A DNA stretch of 64,000 bases from Stramonita haemastoma (GCA_030674155.1 CM060323.1:36643052-36707051), one strand, 5' to 3'; positions 1-12,016 are shown, counted from the stretch's first letter. A program made the numbers and translations. Notes: a model not told the origin generated them from the letters alone.

Positions 1-389
1 CTCCCCCTCCTCCCCTCTTTTATCCATATTTTTACTTTTCATGCATGTATCTTTGCAAGAACAGATTGCAAGATAAGGATGGTCTGAATTTTTTTTTTTT
101 TTTTTGATTATTGAAGATTAATCTTTCATTCATTCATTCAAGAATGTTGCCATGCATTGCTTTGCCTTGCTTTGCCCCATCAGAGCGTTGGCGATGCACA
201 TACCAAGGGAAACAACTGTCCACTTCGCCAAAGCAATTTGAGTTGAAAATACTAATGTTTACTTCCCTTTACTAGTCAGGTTTTCTTGATTTCAACAGCA
301 ACATCATGATAAGAATTTGTAACGAATGTAACGTCGTGTTGTGTCGTGTCGTGTTGTGAATAACTGTGACAAAATGTTCTTCGTGTAAT

Positions 390-1250
390 TCTTAATGGTC
401 GTCTTTACTAAGTTGGGAAGAGTCACTCCCTCCACACATAGCCACACCAGTCTTTTTCGGGGGAGGGGGGAGGGGGGCGTACAAAGGGGGAAAAGGATCT
501 GCATGTAGGTCCGTATTGTCTCCTTCGTGGCAACTCCTGAGGCCCTGACAAATACTGCCGTGCGCTGAAGGCCCTCCAGCGGTCCAAAGAGTTTGTTTTC
601 ATCGGCAGGTCAGTAGGCCAGATACAGGCCATCAGGTTTTGGTGTGCTGGACAGGTCTGGAGGAAGTGTTCCACTGTCATGGGAGAAGTGCCACAGAGGG
701 TAACGCCTCAGAGTCTCCAATGTGGAATTTGGTAAACATGCGATGTCTGAGTCTGCAGTGTCCAGTCCTCAGCCTCACAACTGTCACTTGGTCTTCCTGG
801 GGAGGAGGTAGTCCTCCTTACTGTTGAAATGAGGGTGCTGCTGAAGCCATCTTCTCTTTTGATTTTCCTTCACGCTTGTTTTTGCCTCTTCTTATGTCAC
901 CTCCTGCTCCTCTTGAGGCATCTGACCTCCTGCCCTTGCCAGCAGGTTAGTTTCTCGTTGCCCTGAACGCCGCTAGATAGGCCTACTGCATGCTCAGTGG
1001 ACTGCTGCAGGGCAACAAGAGCGGAGGCAAGGGCGTTACGTTCCTTGCTCTATCAGTTTCCAATGCTCTGAAGCACAGACAGGGCATCTGAGAAGATGAC
1101 AACTCTGGGGTGCATTGTCTCTTTGTTGGTGCAGTGTATTGGCTGCTGTCAACTGTGTATCTGCCTTAGCCCTGAAATTTGTTGAGAACTTTCCTGTTAG
1201 TACTGATTGGCGGATTTCTGTGCCATCTCTTAATATAGTGAAGACTCTGT
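390..1250 (-). mobile_element. LINE (non-LTR retrotransposon) 3' remnant with RNase H region
   Basis: Read on the - strand, about 1215-1095 encodes an RNase H-like stretch (KFSTNFRAKADTQLTAANTL, then a broken version of a 'VIFSDA'-type motif). Further down, about 770-620, is a typical non-LTR C-terminal segment with LRTGHCRLRHRMF and a Cys/His cluster (CGTSPMTVEHFLQTCPAH). This order, RNase H and then a Cys-His tail, is usual for the 3' end of Jockey/I-type LINE ORF2 proteins. The frame changes several times and there are internal stops, so this is a dead fragment. The exact ends are uncertain. Confidence 0.7.
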
Positions 1251-1618
1251 ATGAAGGCAGGGGTATTTTTATACATGGATTTTTGCGGGGGGGAAAAAGT
1301 ATCTCACTCTGTGATTTTTTTGGTGAGGGGGGTGGGTTTTGTTTACGTATGCCAAATGTATCAGGGTTGTACATACGAACCTCAGGATGTGTAGCTTATT
1401 CGAGCCAAATAGCACTCTCAAACTGCTGACTTATGGTCTTGAAAAAGGAAAAAAAAAATATGTGCCAAAAGTCTCTTGCAGTAGAGACGGGTCTTTTAAG
1501 ATGTAGGCCTACTAATGAGCTAGATTTGCCTTCTGTTGTCTTCTGTTTTCATTTCCTATTTGTCCCTGCCTTCAACATTTGAAATTCCCTTCGCCCTGCC
1601 TAAATGTATAGCCTCTAT

Positions 1619-1620
<2 letters not shown>

Positions 1621-1688
<68 letters not shown>

Positions 1689-1719
1689 CTTGCGCACACG
1701 CGCGCGTGTGTGTGTGTGC
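1621..1719. repeat. (GT)n microsatellite with a short CG-alternating core
   Basis: A nearly pure GT run to 1687 is followed by alternating CA/CG/GT sequence to about 1719. Open frames across it are Val-Cys or Thr-His artefacts. A poly-G run lies just downstream at about 1895-1911. Confidence 0.95.
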
Positions 1720-2007
1720 TTTCGAATTTGCTAGAATTATTCATTGTCATTGGTTGCTTGTTTGTTGTGAGGATCGAGTGCAAGCGCTTTGATTTGTTTT
1801 TACAAGATATAGCGCTATATAAATTCCATGTATTATTATTATTTGCTGTTGCTTTCTTGGTCTTTTTTCCATTTAGGAGAAGACAGTAACTATAGGGGGG
1901 GGGGGGGGGGTGTTCATTATGTAAACAATGATGTTGAATAAACACCTGAAGTTACAAAGTTGGTGTATATTTGATCCCTTTTTCTCCATTATTATCCACT
2001 ACATGGG

Positions 2008-2440
2008 AAGGACGGTGGCAGAATGGTCAAGACGTTCACCTGCCGATGTGTAGACCGTGAGCTTCTGGGTTCGTACCCAGCCTCGCCCTTTCTTCCCAGT
2101 TTGACGAAAAAATCGTACTGAATGTCAAAGTCATTCGGCTGAGACCAGAAACCGAGGCCCCGTGTGCGAACGTACGCAGAACATCTTGCGCACACGTTAA
2201 AACCCCGTTCCGCCTTTCAGAAGAGCCGGCCATCGTGTGCCGGTAGGAGCGGATGACAAAATTATTATTTAAAAAAAAAAACAGCATGCACACAGGTGTC
2301 GTGTTTAGACACCATCCCTAAGGGGACAAAAATAATAATGGGTAGGCGCTGCACTTGTGGCGACGCGCTCCCCCCGGGGAGAGCAGCCCGAATTTCACGC
2401 AGAGAAATCTGCTGTGACATAAAGTGGTATAAAATAATAA
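2008..2440 (+). mobile_element. tRNA-derived SINE (shared core, composite tail)
   Basis: The 5' head contains a pol III A-box-like stretch (tggcagaatggtcaaga) and a B-box-like gggttcgtaccc. The core shared with other copies here follows ('ccgtgtgcgaacg', 'catcgtgtgccggta'). The tail begins with the 'gtgtcgtgtttagacacc' motif and ends with a block from 2341 (gggtaggcgctgcac to tgacataaagtggtat) that also appears on the - strand at 51.1-51.3 kb. Confidence 0.75.
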
Positions 2441-2899
2441 TTTAAAAAAAATAATACATACATAGACTATAAGTATAGACGCTGGTTTGGTTTCTCTCTA
2501 GCGTGCCCCTCTTACTTATCTCAAAGTTCCAAGTACACATTTAAAGAATCAAATGAAAAATCTTTTGATATGCATTTCAGATTCATGCATGTTGAACCAT
2601 TTAAAACAAATTACCCAGTGCTCTTTCCAACTCTTGCGACATGATTTTAAAAGAACAAAAATGAAACAGAAAAGAAAAGAACGAAAGAAAGAGAAGAGAA
2701 AAATGGTTATCGTTCCTTGTTAGAAAATCATGCTAACATCCCTTTGTTTGCGTTTTGGACTCGCCTACAGAAGAACGGTAGGCCTACGAGTGGGTGCAGC
2801 TGCCTGTTGGGGAAGTGGAAGAAAATAAAAACAGTGGCTGAAACTTGACACGTCTGATTGTAGAAACAGCAAAGGGGGGTCCTATCAAGGTCAGTAACA

Positions 2900-3655
2900 A
2901 TGAGTTCGGACCTTCAGACTCAACTGACCGAAGCGGAAAAGTCGTTCAAAAGGGCATGCGAGCAAATCATACACCTCAACCGCCGCTTGGACGAAATGGC
3001 GAAACGCTACGACAAAGCCTCACGCGAAAATCACCGTTCATTTCGCTACTCTCTGCGTCTTCGTATGGCTGTCTCTGAGGGGGTACGTAATATGTACTAC
3101 GAATATGCAGCCAACAAAGCAGACTTGATTTCAGATCTTAGGTATAAAGTGGCAGACAGTACAGGTCTGCGGTCTGTAGCAGACGGACTGAGAGCGGAAC
3201 GGAATGTAAACCCTGTTGTGGCAAATCGCGCGGAGGGTGAGCAGAGAGAATGGGAATCGACCCGGGAATCAACTCGCAATGGCGTCGACGGAAACACCAA
3301 CAGGAAGACGAAAAAACCTAAACGAACAGCCAAAAAAACGAGAGCAACCAGTACTCAGGAATCTCCGTCCACCAGCGCTGGTACCAGTACCAGTGCCAGT
3401 GCTAGTGCCACATCGAGTATGGAGAACGATGAAGATGATCCAGCAGTGCCACTGACAGGAGCAATGCCTGTCAGCCAGTATGATTCCAGTGACATTGACA
3501 GTCCAGGCACCAGCGGCAGTGGTGTGAGCGTTGTCAGTGAAAGATTAGAGGGCCCGGAGGTGGTGGAACAATATTTCACCTCCAATAGTGTGGACAATTC
3601 GGAATCTGTGCGGACAGCCTCAAATTCTCCAGACTCGTACACTTCCTCTCCATAA
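2900..3655 (+). CDS. uncharacterised 251-residue protein, N-terminal helical/coiled-coil region and Ser/Thr-rich tail
   Basis: I do not recognise this protein. It is an uninterrupted single-exon frame that starts at an ATG with adenine at -3 and ends with TAA. Residues 1-100 are highly charged with heptad-like hydrophobic spacing and probably form a long helix or coiled coil. The segment around residues 46-70 (SFRYSLRLRMAVSEGVRNMY) has the character of a conserved domain. Residues 135-147 are strongly basic (KTKKPKRTAKK), a possible nuclear localisation signal. Residues 148-251 are low-complexity Ser/Thr/Ala with acidic patches, as in intrinsically disordered regulatory tails. No signal peptide or membrane segment is visible. 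Composition is more GC-rich than the flanks and the frame carries no indels. It could be a complete intronless gene or the last exon of a longer one. The tail does not look like a transposase or reverse transcriptase. Confidence 0.7.
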   Translation: MSSDLQTQLTEAEKSFKRACEQIIHLNRRLDEMAKRYDKASRENHRSFRYSLRLRMAVSEGVRNMYYEYAANKADLISDLRYKVADSTGLRSVADGLRAERNVNPVVANRAEGEQREWESTRESTRNGVDGNTNRKTKKPKRTAKKTRATSTQESPSTSAGTSTSASASATSSMENDEDDPAVPLTGAMPVSQYDSSDIDSPGTSGSGVSVVSERLEGPEVVEQYFTSNSVDNSESVRTASNSPDSYTSSP

Positions 3656-6087
3656 GCATGAGATATGATGTAGCACTACTTAGCAAGTTAGAAAATTTAC
3701 ATGTTCTTATGGAGGTATAGCCTATGGTCTTTTGTGTTAACCTTTTATGATCATTGTTGATGAGTATGATGATTAGATTTTTTATTCTTTTATTTCAAGG
3801 ATAAGGGTGTTCACAGAAGATGTATGATATATTTTGATATTATGAAGATGAATAGCATACTTTATAGTGATAATTGATAATGGATGCACACTACATAACC
3901 TATCAGGTAAATCTAGTAAATTATTTAAAAACAAAAGTAAGCAATTTATTGAATGAAGTATGCCTTGCCAATAACATAATTACCAGTTGCATTTCAGCAT
4001 AACATGTTATTGAAAATTGTATAGGTCTATAGACTATAGTTGAATAGTTCAGATCATGAGATTATAGCATTCAAACGAGAACTTGAATAAGGTTGTCTTC
4101 GGTTCAGTCTGACACTGTGCTTCAGGCGCTATATAGTCTTATCAGTTTATCTTTTGCATTTTTGAAAGGTATTGTGATAAGGAACAGGCATGTTGTGCCT
4201 CTATGGTATTAGTTGCATGGTGTTAGTGTGGTGCCGCGATGCCACTGACAAGTTGCTGACACTTTCTGACAAAACATTTGAATGTTACTTTTTTTTAGTT
4301 CTTGGTGAATGACATCTAAGAAAAACAACATATTGCAGTGATTTTTGTTATTTGTGAGATAAAACTATCATTATTTTTTAATGCACACTTTCTGGATTTT
4401 GAAAGTAGACAGAAGTGAGAAGTGCATAGATCTGTAGTGTATCCAGCAAACAGTGACTTCCCTTGTCAGTTTCCATTGTAAAGTACACTTGCCATCAACT
4501 GCATGTCACAAGAGTGTCACGTATCAAAACTATCATACACACCCTCACCCCCCTCCTTTTATTACTCTACTGTCTTTTAGAGGAAGAACAGTGAAGGAAG
4601 AGTGTGACCAATGTTTTTCTCTCAGGTATTGATTGCAGTCTTTGTGTTTGATACTTCTAGGTGAAAGTACCAATGGATGACAATTCTGTATCCACTGGAA
4701 CACCTAGGTTTTCTCTATAATTATACCAAGTAAAACTGCATCCTTATTCTGCCCAGCTGGAAAAGCAGTAGTATTCACCCTTATTCTGTTTATCTAGTTG
4801 CTCAGGATTTGTTCAATTCTAAATCACTAAAACTAGTAAAAACAAACATGTAGTTGTACCATCAACAATGGTTTATTCATTTTTTGGCTAATTTGGGGTT
4901 TAGTTTACTTATCTATTTCTATCAACATGCTAAAGCATGATGTCAAGATATGCTTGTTTTTCTTGGAAAAAAGTTGACACAGAAAATAAAGGAAAGATCA
5001 ATTTTTCAGTCATGGCTAAACTAAGTTATATTCACTTGTTATCAGTTCACTGTATTAGGGTGTTTTTTTTTTTTTTAAGTAATGCTAGACAAGTCTTGAT
5101 GTGATGGGTACAGCAGGTGAAAATTAGAATGGTTGGCTCTTTTTACTCACAACTTCTTTCTGGTCACCACAAAGACAGCTGAACTTGTGTTTATAAACTT
5201 ATAGTTTCATCAGACTTGCACTTAATGCATGGCTCTTCACTTTACTGGTTGGTTGTTGTTTTGTTTTTTTTAATTTTTAGATCCAAAAGTATTTTCCAAT
5301 TTGAGCTGGTTTGTTTTGCTGTGTCTGAAGGTGGAATAATGTATTGTAAAATTGTCTTTGGCCCAAGGTTTATACCTCATCCTGTCATTTCAGATGATTT
5401 AGGATTTTTCTGGTTTCATCAGTTGTTAACTTTCAAGAAGAAATTTGTATTCACAAACTTGTAAAGTTAGAACAAAGACTTAAGAGTAGATGAAAACATG
5501 AAAGCTGATGACTGTTTTGATAAATCATACTGAAACTAAAGAATGTTTGTATGCATGCATATATGCCTCTTGATAGAAAACACAGGCTAAATCATGCATG
5601 CACACACACTTTGAGTTCTTGCTGGACCAGTAGAATTCAGTTCAACTATATTCCGCCCAGAACCCACTGAATGCTGATGCATTATTAAGCTTGAAATGTT
5701 CAAAAACTTCATACAAATGCATTTCTGTCCTCTACATTACTAGTAGTAGTACTAAATACTAGTGTTTTGTATTGCTATTACTAGTATTACTATTAGTACA
5801 CTAGAGATTTAGCCTGTTGATATTAATACTAGTATACTCGCCTTTTGTTTAAACTACTAACTAGATATAAAGACTGTTGTTTTAGCTTGGGTTGGGGGTT
5901 TGTTGGGGTTTTTGTTTGGGTGGTTTTGCTTTGTCTTTTAATGTCTTTGCTTCATTCTGTCTCATCATCATTTTTTTGTTGTCTGCCTCCTTACCATTCC
6001 ATTTTTACTCTTTTTTTCATGCAAACTTTAACCCCAATCTGCCCCCCCCCCCCCCCCCCCCCTCCCCCAGTCTGATAATGGGATGAC
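3656..6087 (+). other. AT-rich non-coding stretch, probable long 3' UTR then intergenic
   Basis: No credible coding sequence is visible. The sequence is T-rich and unique. A canonical AATAAA lies at 4985-4990, about 1.3 kb after the orphan gene's stop, and could be its polyadenylation signal. Smaller features are a T-run near 5061-5077 and a C-run near 6043-6062. Confidence 0.4.
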
Positions 6088-6093
6088 ATGCTC

Positions 6094-7059
6094 CAGGGTT
6101 CGCGCTAGGATTTTTAAAAACCGGTACTGCGAGTTGCCATTTCAGAGACGTCTTGACCAACTCCCCCAAAATCGGTCCCCAGAAAATAAAATCCGGTACG
6201 TACTGTGAACAAAATGAAACTAATCAGTGAGGGGGTGGGGGAGGGGGGGATTGTTGGGCAGCAAAACTAAATCTAAATTGAACGCGAATCTCTCAGACTT
6301 TGACTGCCGTGCTGCTTGCTGCCACTCGGTTCTTGGGCATGAAGCCACGAAGGAAATAGGATTTTTTTTTTCTAGCGCCTGTGCCACTGTCCGTGTCAGT
6401 CTGTTGTTTTGCATGGCATCATTCGTGTGACTTATATTCTTCTTTCTTGTTTCTATGCTTAGCCCTCATCTAGATCTTTGTTCAGTTTAGATTTGGTTTT
6501 CGACTCTTCTCTCTGAAAGCAACGCGCAAATTCATAGTCATAGACCCTCGCTTTTCGCTTTTCGTAAGAGCCGGCCATCGTGTGCCGGTGGGAACGGATT
6601 ACATTTACAAAACTGCATACACACGGGGACTGGATGTGAAAAAGCACAGGAGTGCTTATTCCATTATCCTCGATATAAAAGATTAAAAGAATACAGAATA
6701 AATAAATCTAGGCCCCATTTACTCAATGTGAATGGAAGTCGCTATCATGCCGAGAAGAGCACGAAGCTCTATTCTTTCAAGGTAAAGCATGCTGTTCTGC
6801 GTGCTAGGCTAATAATGAGGCTGGCGCCAAAGATGAGAGTTCGTCAGAAGGGGTGAGAAGGGGTAGGTGCGGTAAGCACAGTACAGGCCCATGACAGACT
6901 GTCAGAAAACGTCACTTCAGACTTTTTTTTTTGAGACGGAAATCTAATCGGTCACAGGCAAACAGAACCGGTACGCGGTACCGGCTGCTTCGAAAATTTT
7001 CGGTATTCCCTGTTTACAATCGGTAAAATACCGACAATTACCGGTTATCGCGAACCCTG
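6094..7059. mobile_element. non-autonomous DNA transposon, 966 bp, 11-bp TIRs, 6-bp TSD
   Basis: The left end reads CAGGGTTCGCG and the right end reads CGCGAACCCTG, a perfect 11-bp terminal inverted repeat. It is flanked on both sides by ATGCTC (6088-6093 and 7060-7065), a perfect 6-bp target-site duplication. Subterminal regions on both sides are rich in 'ccggta' motifs. No transposase is encoded, and a SINE-derived fragment sits inside at about 6480-6690. The CAGGG ends resemble hAT elements, but hAT makes 8-bp duplications. A 6-bp duplication is closer to Dada-type elements, so I leave the superfamily open. Confidence 0.85.
6480..6690 (+). mobile_element. SINE 3' part nested in the TIR element
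   Basis: It contains the shared core end ('gccggccatcgtgtgccggt') and the 'tail A' block ('gtgcttattccattatcc', 'tcgatataaaag'), as at 16.9-17.2 kb. The tRNA-like head is missing or degraded. Its position inside the 966-bp TIR element shows that the SINE inserted later or was carried along. Confidence 0.65.
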
Positions 7060-7332
7060 ATGCTCTCTTTCTTTTTCACTCTGATGTCATGGTTCAGTTT
7101 GAGATTGTCACCTTTAGGGTGGGCACAGGGTGTCCACTCTGTAGATTTTTTTTTATCTGACCTGTCTTAGCTATTTCAGGTTATCATAGGTAGCTACCTT
7201 ATTTTTATGCTGTTGTGTATTATCCAGGGATTCTCAGGATTAATGGAGTGGGATGGATGATGTTCCCAGTATGTCCTCCTCTTTTTTCTGTTTTTTTTTT
7301 TTTTTTTAACACAAGCATCATGTCATTTATAA

Positions 7333-7856
7333 GGCTGCGGCCATAGTAAACCTGGCATTTTGATGATGTCAATTTTGCCGGGCCGGGTGAAAAATGCTGC
7401 CAGCTGAATTACTCTGTGGCAACACTGATAATGGCTGTGCGTGGCCATAGTAGAGCCAGCCCAGCCCGGGATTTTTAACCCGTCATTTTGCCGTTCAAGC
7501 GACATGGCCGTTTGCCGGGTTGATGGAAAGGAAAATAATCAAGAAAAACTTATTTATGGTGCTTCAAAAATTCTGACTTCACAAACTAGTAAATTGACCC
7601 TTCCCGATTACATTCCAGTGGTTTTGATAAAAGTTTTGTGGGGGGATTTTACGTAAAAACACTTTTTATGTCGAACGATTTCTGGCGGAGTATCAGACGC
7701 TGCGGCAGCCTCTCGCAGTCTCAGGATGACCACATTGTCAGAAAGAGACGGGCCATCAAACCTGGTTGACTATGGCCGCTTTGACGGATCCGTTCTACCG
7801 TTAAAGAGACGGCCGTCAAAACAACGGGACGGTACGGGTTTACTATGGCTGTAGCC
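7333..7856. mobile_element. MITE, 524 bp, PIF/Harbinger-like TAA target site
   Basis: The left terminus GGCTGCGGCCATAGTAAACC and the reverse complement of the right terminus (GGCTACAGCCATAGTAAACC) match at 18 of 20 positions. TAA flanks both ends (7330-7332 and 7857-7859). A 3-bp TAA/TTA duplication is characteristic of PIF/Harbinger. Further inside, 'gtggccatagtag' (about 7440) and 'gactatggccgc' (about 7769) repeat the motif in inverted order, suggesting a fold-back or nested-terminus structure. No coding capacity. Confidence 0.8.
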
Positions 7857-8064
7857 TAAGTCTTAAAAAAGAATTCAGTAATGAAGAAAAGTATTATACG
7901 TTATTCATTGTAGGTGAGGAAGACAAATTATGTGGTGAATACCCAACTATAACACTATGGTCAGTTAAAGTGCAGAACCATTTTTTTAACAGAGAGAATA
8001 AGTTTTTAAATTATCGGGTTCTTTGAAGAAGGAAAAAAAATCCTGCTCAAGTTTACTTTTGATA

Positions 8065-8144
8065 TTTAGAATCAAAATGGAAAGGTGAAAGTTTTAACTA
8101 GGAATTTAGAATCAAAATAGAAAGGTGAAAGTTTTAGCTAGGAA
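8065..8144. repeat. tandem duplication, 2 x 40 bp
   Basis: Two adjacent 40-bp copies (8065-8104 and 8105-8144) differ at only two positions (tgg/tag and taact/tagct). Surroundings are AT-rich intergenic DNA. Confidence 0.9.
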
Positions 8145-8796
8145 CTTTAAACAGGAAAAGACGCTGTATTATTTTAACCTTACTTTGTTGGATTTTCATA
8201 TTTTGGGGTTCATGCAGTTGCACAGCATTTACATAGAATTTGGATGATCACATCATTTCACTTTCAGTTTCAGTCAGGGTTCTCCTCCTTCACTCAAACT
8301 CAAAGGCACATGGATTTTCCCATCAGAGTTTTGTTGTTTGGTTTGTTTGTTTGGGTTTTTTTAAGGGGGGTGTTGTTGTTGTTTTGGTTTTTTTTTGCAG
8401 TGGTGATTCAATGTTATGTGCCATCATTGGGGGAAATAGCCTTAGTTATAGGATAACGTCTAAAACTGCTGGGGGGGGGGGGGGGGGGGGTATGATTCTC
8501 GACAGTTCAAAACTGCCAAAGAACTTTGTTAACAGTGGCTAATGTGTGGCAATCCAGCGCTTTCATTAAAAAAATAAAATAAAAACCTCATTCAAGTGTT
8601 GGCTGGGTGGGTTGGGGAATCATTCATGAAAATCAAGAAGAAAGAGCTGTACATAGTCTGTAGTAAGTAGTATACATAATATATTTTTGAATGACAAGAA
8701 GCATCAATCAGATTGTGTTAGATCATAAGTTGACTGTGGTGATATTCTGACATAGATAGGAATGCTATCACTTTGCCTTTTTTTTTTTATCACAGT

Positions 8797-8885
8797 TCCT
8801 CTTCTACAGCTCCGAGGTTCACCAATTGGGAGATTTTGTGTATGCAGCCATTTTTTGCCCACATTTGAAGGGAGGAGCCAGAATC
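8797..8885 (-). mobile_element. SINE tail fragment
   Basis: On the - strand this matches the 'tail B' end of the SINE at 56.7-56.9 kb: 'ctccgaggttcaccaattgg' here corresponds to the reverse of 'ccattggtgaacatcggagc' there. Only the terminal part remains. Confidence 0.5.
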
Positions 8886-8994
8886 ACTTTATTTATTTAG
8901 AGTGTTATATTGCACACCAGCACCATTTTGATATGTGGACAGGAGTGTGTGTTTGTTTATTTTGCAGGGGGGTTTTCATGGTGATGATGATGAT

Positions 8995-8995
<1 letters not shown>

Positions 8996-9038
<43 letters not shown>

Positions 9039-9065
9039 GTGTGTGTGTGTGAGTGTGTGTGTGTG

Positions 9066-9114
<49 letters not shown>
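8996..9114. repeat. (GT)n microsatellite, interrupted
   Basis: A GT dinucleotide tract with three small interruptions. Predicted Thr-His or Val-Cys peptides across it are artefacts. Confidence 0.95.
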
Positions 9115-9118
<4 letters not shown>

Positions 9119-10389
9119 AATGCATCTTTGAGATGTGTGTGAAAAAATTGAGAAAACCATTCAGGGATTTTTTTTTGGATTGTTTGTATTTGCCTTTTTT
9201 TCTTTCTTTTTTTTTTCAAAAATTTGGTGATTGTAATGTAAAAACGAACAGACAGAAGACTAATTCTTCTTGACTTGAGACTAAATGAAGGCATGCCTGT
9301 ATGGAGAAGATGACAAGGCTGTACCTGCCTGTGGACTAACGCTGTATGCAGACCACCATTTCACCCATCAGGAATTTTTAGTTCTGCCTTTTTCTATGGA
9401 GATTGTACATTTGTGTGGTACAAATATAACAAGTAATTTATGCCATATCATACACATGTATATAAGTGTGTGATGTACCTGTGGAACGGTGTATTCTTTG
9501 CTTCATGAAGCAAGTTGTTGCTGTGGCTTTCCTTTTGGAATTGAATTTTATTGCTTCCTTTTATTGTAGGATCAAAGATATGAAGCAGTCCAGATTTTGT
9601 CACATTTTTCACACAATCACTGCAGTCTATGATTTCAGTTTATTGGCAAAAGTGTATAAAATCCATGATTGAAATGTTTGCTGATTCATTATTTGCTGTT
9701 CCAAAGTGGAAGCAATTGGGGAAAGTTGTGATTATTTGAAAGGTTTTTTTTTTGTTGGTGGTTTTTTTTGTGGGGGAGGGGGGGGGGGTTGTTGTTGTTG
9801 TTGTTGTTTTTATCTTGGCAATAGAAGACTGGTGTCTGTTGTACTATCAATATGCATATTTGACTTTTGTTTCCTTTGTTCTTTTATTTATTATTGAATT
9901 TACAATATCATTTCCATATATTTAATGAAAGCATATTTTGTGTTCATGTATCATTGTATGTCACTGGACTAAGCTGAATGAAATCACACGTGTGTGTTTG
10001 TTTTGTCATGCAAGTGAATCAATTGCAGAGAGCAGATGTTGGTAGTGAGGTGATCGATAAACCACGATGTAGCCTTCATTACAGCCTGAGTGAAGTGAGC
10101 AGTGGTATCCTTTGTACAGTCATTGAAATGTTGATCAGGAACTCATCAGACTGTATCACTCTGTTGTTAAGTGACTTGATTGTCGGTGTGTTACAGTCTT
10201 TGTTATGATAATACTAATGTTGTTGAGGACCAAGAAGTAATAGCTGTCCACACTTGTGCTTAGAATTCATAAATCAGGACTGTGGAAGTGAGAACTTACC
10301 TTGAAGTACTGACTCCTGTTATAAATAATTGCATTACTTTGTGTCTGCTAATCCTCTGTAGGGGAGGGAGGGGAGGAGTATATATCAGT
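9115..10389. other. intergenic, no supported feature
   Basis: T-rich unique sequence with a G-run and (GTT)n near 9770-9810. I see no conserved protein motif, splice structure or RNA gene. Confidence 0.5.
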
Positions 10390-11060
10390 ATGTAAGGAAC
10401 AATAACGCCAAGGGCATCAGCACCGATATCAGGGTCAATGACCAGAAGCTGGAAACAATTTAAAGCTTCAAGCACCTGAGGGCCATTGTATCAGACCAAG
10501 GGTCTAAGCCAAAGGTAGTATGCAGGATTGCACAGACAATAACAGCACTGGCAAAACTGAACACCATCTGGAGAGATAAAAAATATTTCACTCAACTCCA
10601 AGACCAGACTATTGTGCTCCCTTGTCATATCCATATTCCTGTATGCCTGTGAATCATGGACCCTGACTGCAGATTTGGAGAGAAGAGTTCAGGCATTAGA
10701 GGAGATGCTTCTGGAGACTTCTTGGCATCTCCTACAGACACACATAAGCAACAAAGACATGCATGACAGAATCCAGCAAACGATTGGGCTCTACAAAAAC
10801 CCTCTAACAATCGTAAAGAAGCGTAAACTTGAATGGTACGGGCATGTCACAAGATCAAAAGGACTTGCAAAAACAATACTGCAAGGCACTGTCCAAGGAG
10901 GAAGAAAAAGAGGAGACCAAGGAAGAGATGGGAGGACAACATCAGCAAATGGACAGGCATAGAACTCAAACAAAATTTTGAGAAAGGTAGAACAGAGAGG
11001 AATGGAGGGAACTTTTTGTCAAGTCTCCAGGGGTGTTCCCACTGTTGCCAGACTAAGGGA
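10390..11060 (+). mobile_element. LINE 3' end, RTE/BovB-like C-terminal region (broken)
   Basis: The frames together encode the usual reverse-transcriptase C-terminal region of RTE-type LINEs: a 'YACESWTLTADLERRVQALE' segment (about 10640-10700), then RIQQTIG (about 10770), KKRKLEWYGHVTRSKGLAKT (about 10815) and ILQGTVQGGRKRG. The frame is interrupted by stops, for example near 10460, and shifts near 10905-10925 into the usual arginine-rich 'RKRWEDNI' end. It is a 5'-truncated dead copy with no recognisable endonuclease or RT catalytic region upstream. Confidence 0.85.
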
Positions 11061-12016
11061 TAGACAGACAGACAGATAAATAGAAAGTTAGGTGGTGTTC
11101 TTGTAATCTAGATGAGGGTTTTAGCCACTGAAAGTGTGTGTGTGTGTGTGTGAATACAGAAATTTATGTAGCTAAAGACACATAAATGCTCAGAATCCAA
11201 ACTGTCAGGTTCTGCATTCTCTTGTATTGAAATCCATAAGTAGAAATTTGTATGTGTCGAGTGCATAAAAAAAATAACAGAAGGGGGAAATATATTACAT
11301 CCAAATATTAGTATTAATATTGAATAGAGCTCACATTTTTATCTAATATCAGATTTCAGCAATACTAAAGTCTGTATGGTTTTTGTTCTATTTTGCTTAA
11401 ATTATTTTCGTCGTTGAATGTTCATGTGTATATCATAATTGCCTAACTCTGTTACTTATGTTAAAGTGTACTTTTAGTGTGTGTATGTGTGTGTTATTTT
11501 TTGTTCTTATTTTTCTCTCATTTTGCTCCAGTTTATTATGAGGCATGTTTTCACATTATCTGCTGTTCTCTTAGTTTTAAGACATGATATTAAATATATT
11601 TATTTTCTTCAGACGCTGTTTATGCATTACTCAGTTCCATGTCAGTGAAATTAAACATACCTGTGTATTCTGTTTAGGGTTTGTTTTGTTTTGTTTTTTG
11701 TTCATAGTATCTGGACTTTGTGCAGTCCTAAACTGACTTTTTTCTTGGAAAATCTGCAGATTAAAGAATGAAATTTGGACAGAACACCGAAATCCAGGCT
11801 TGAAATGCCAATTTTCAAATATTCTAGGGCGGTATGTGCTCGCTGTTAGGAATCCATTTTCTCTCGCTAGAATCAGTAGAATGTCACAGAGTAAGTTTGA
11901 TTTTGGACATCGAGTTTTGCTTTTCTGCAAGACTTAGTTTCAAATCTGTAAACAAAATTTCACTTTTTTTCACTTTTTTTTTTACATTTAATTTGGAATT
12001 TCTGTAACTTGTCATT

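Noticed and set aside
8996..9160. Long Thr-His or Val-Cys reading frames across (GT)n/(CA)n tracts here and at 1.6, 19.9, 41.9, 50.6, 53.0, 54.8 and 56.5 kb
   Set aside because: They are dinucleotide repeats read as codons; no flanking domain or splice structure supports a gene.
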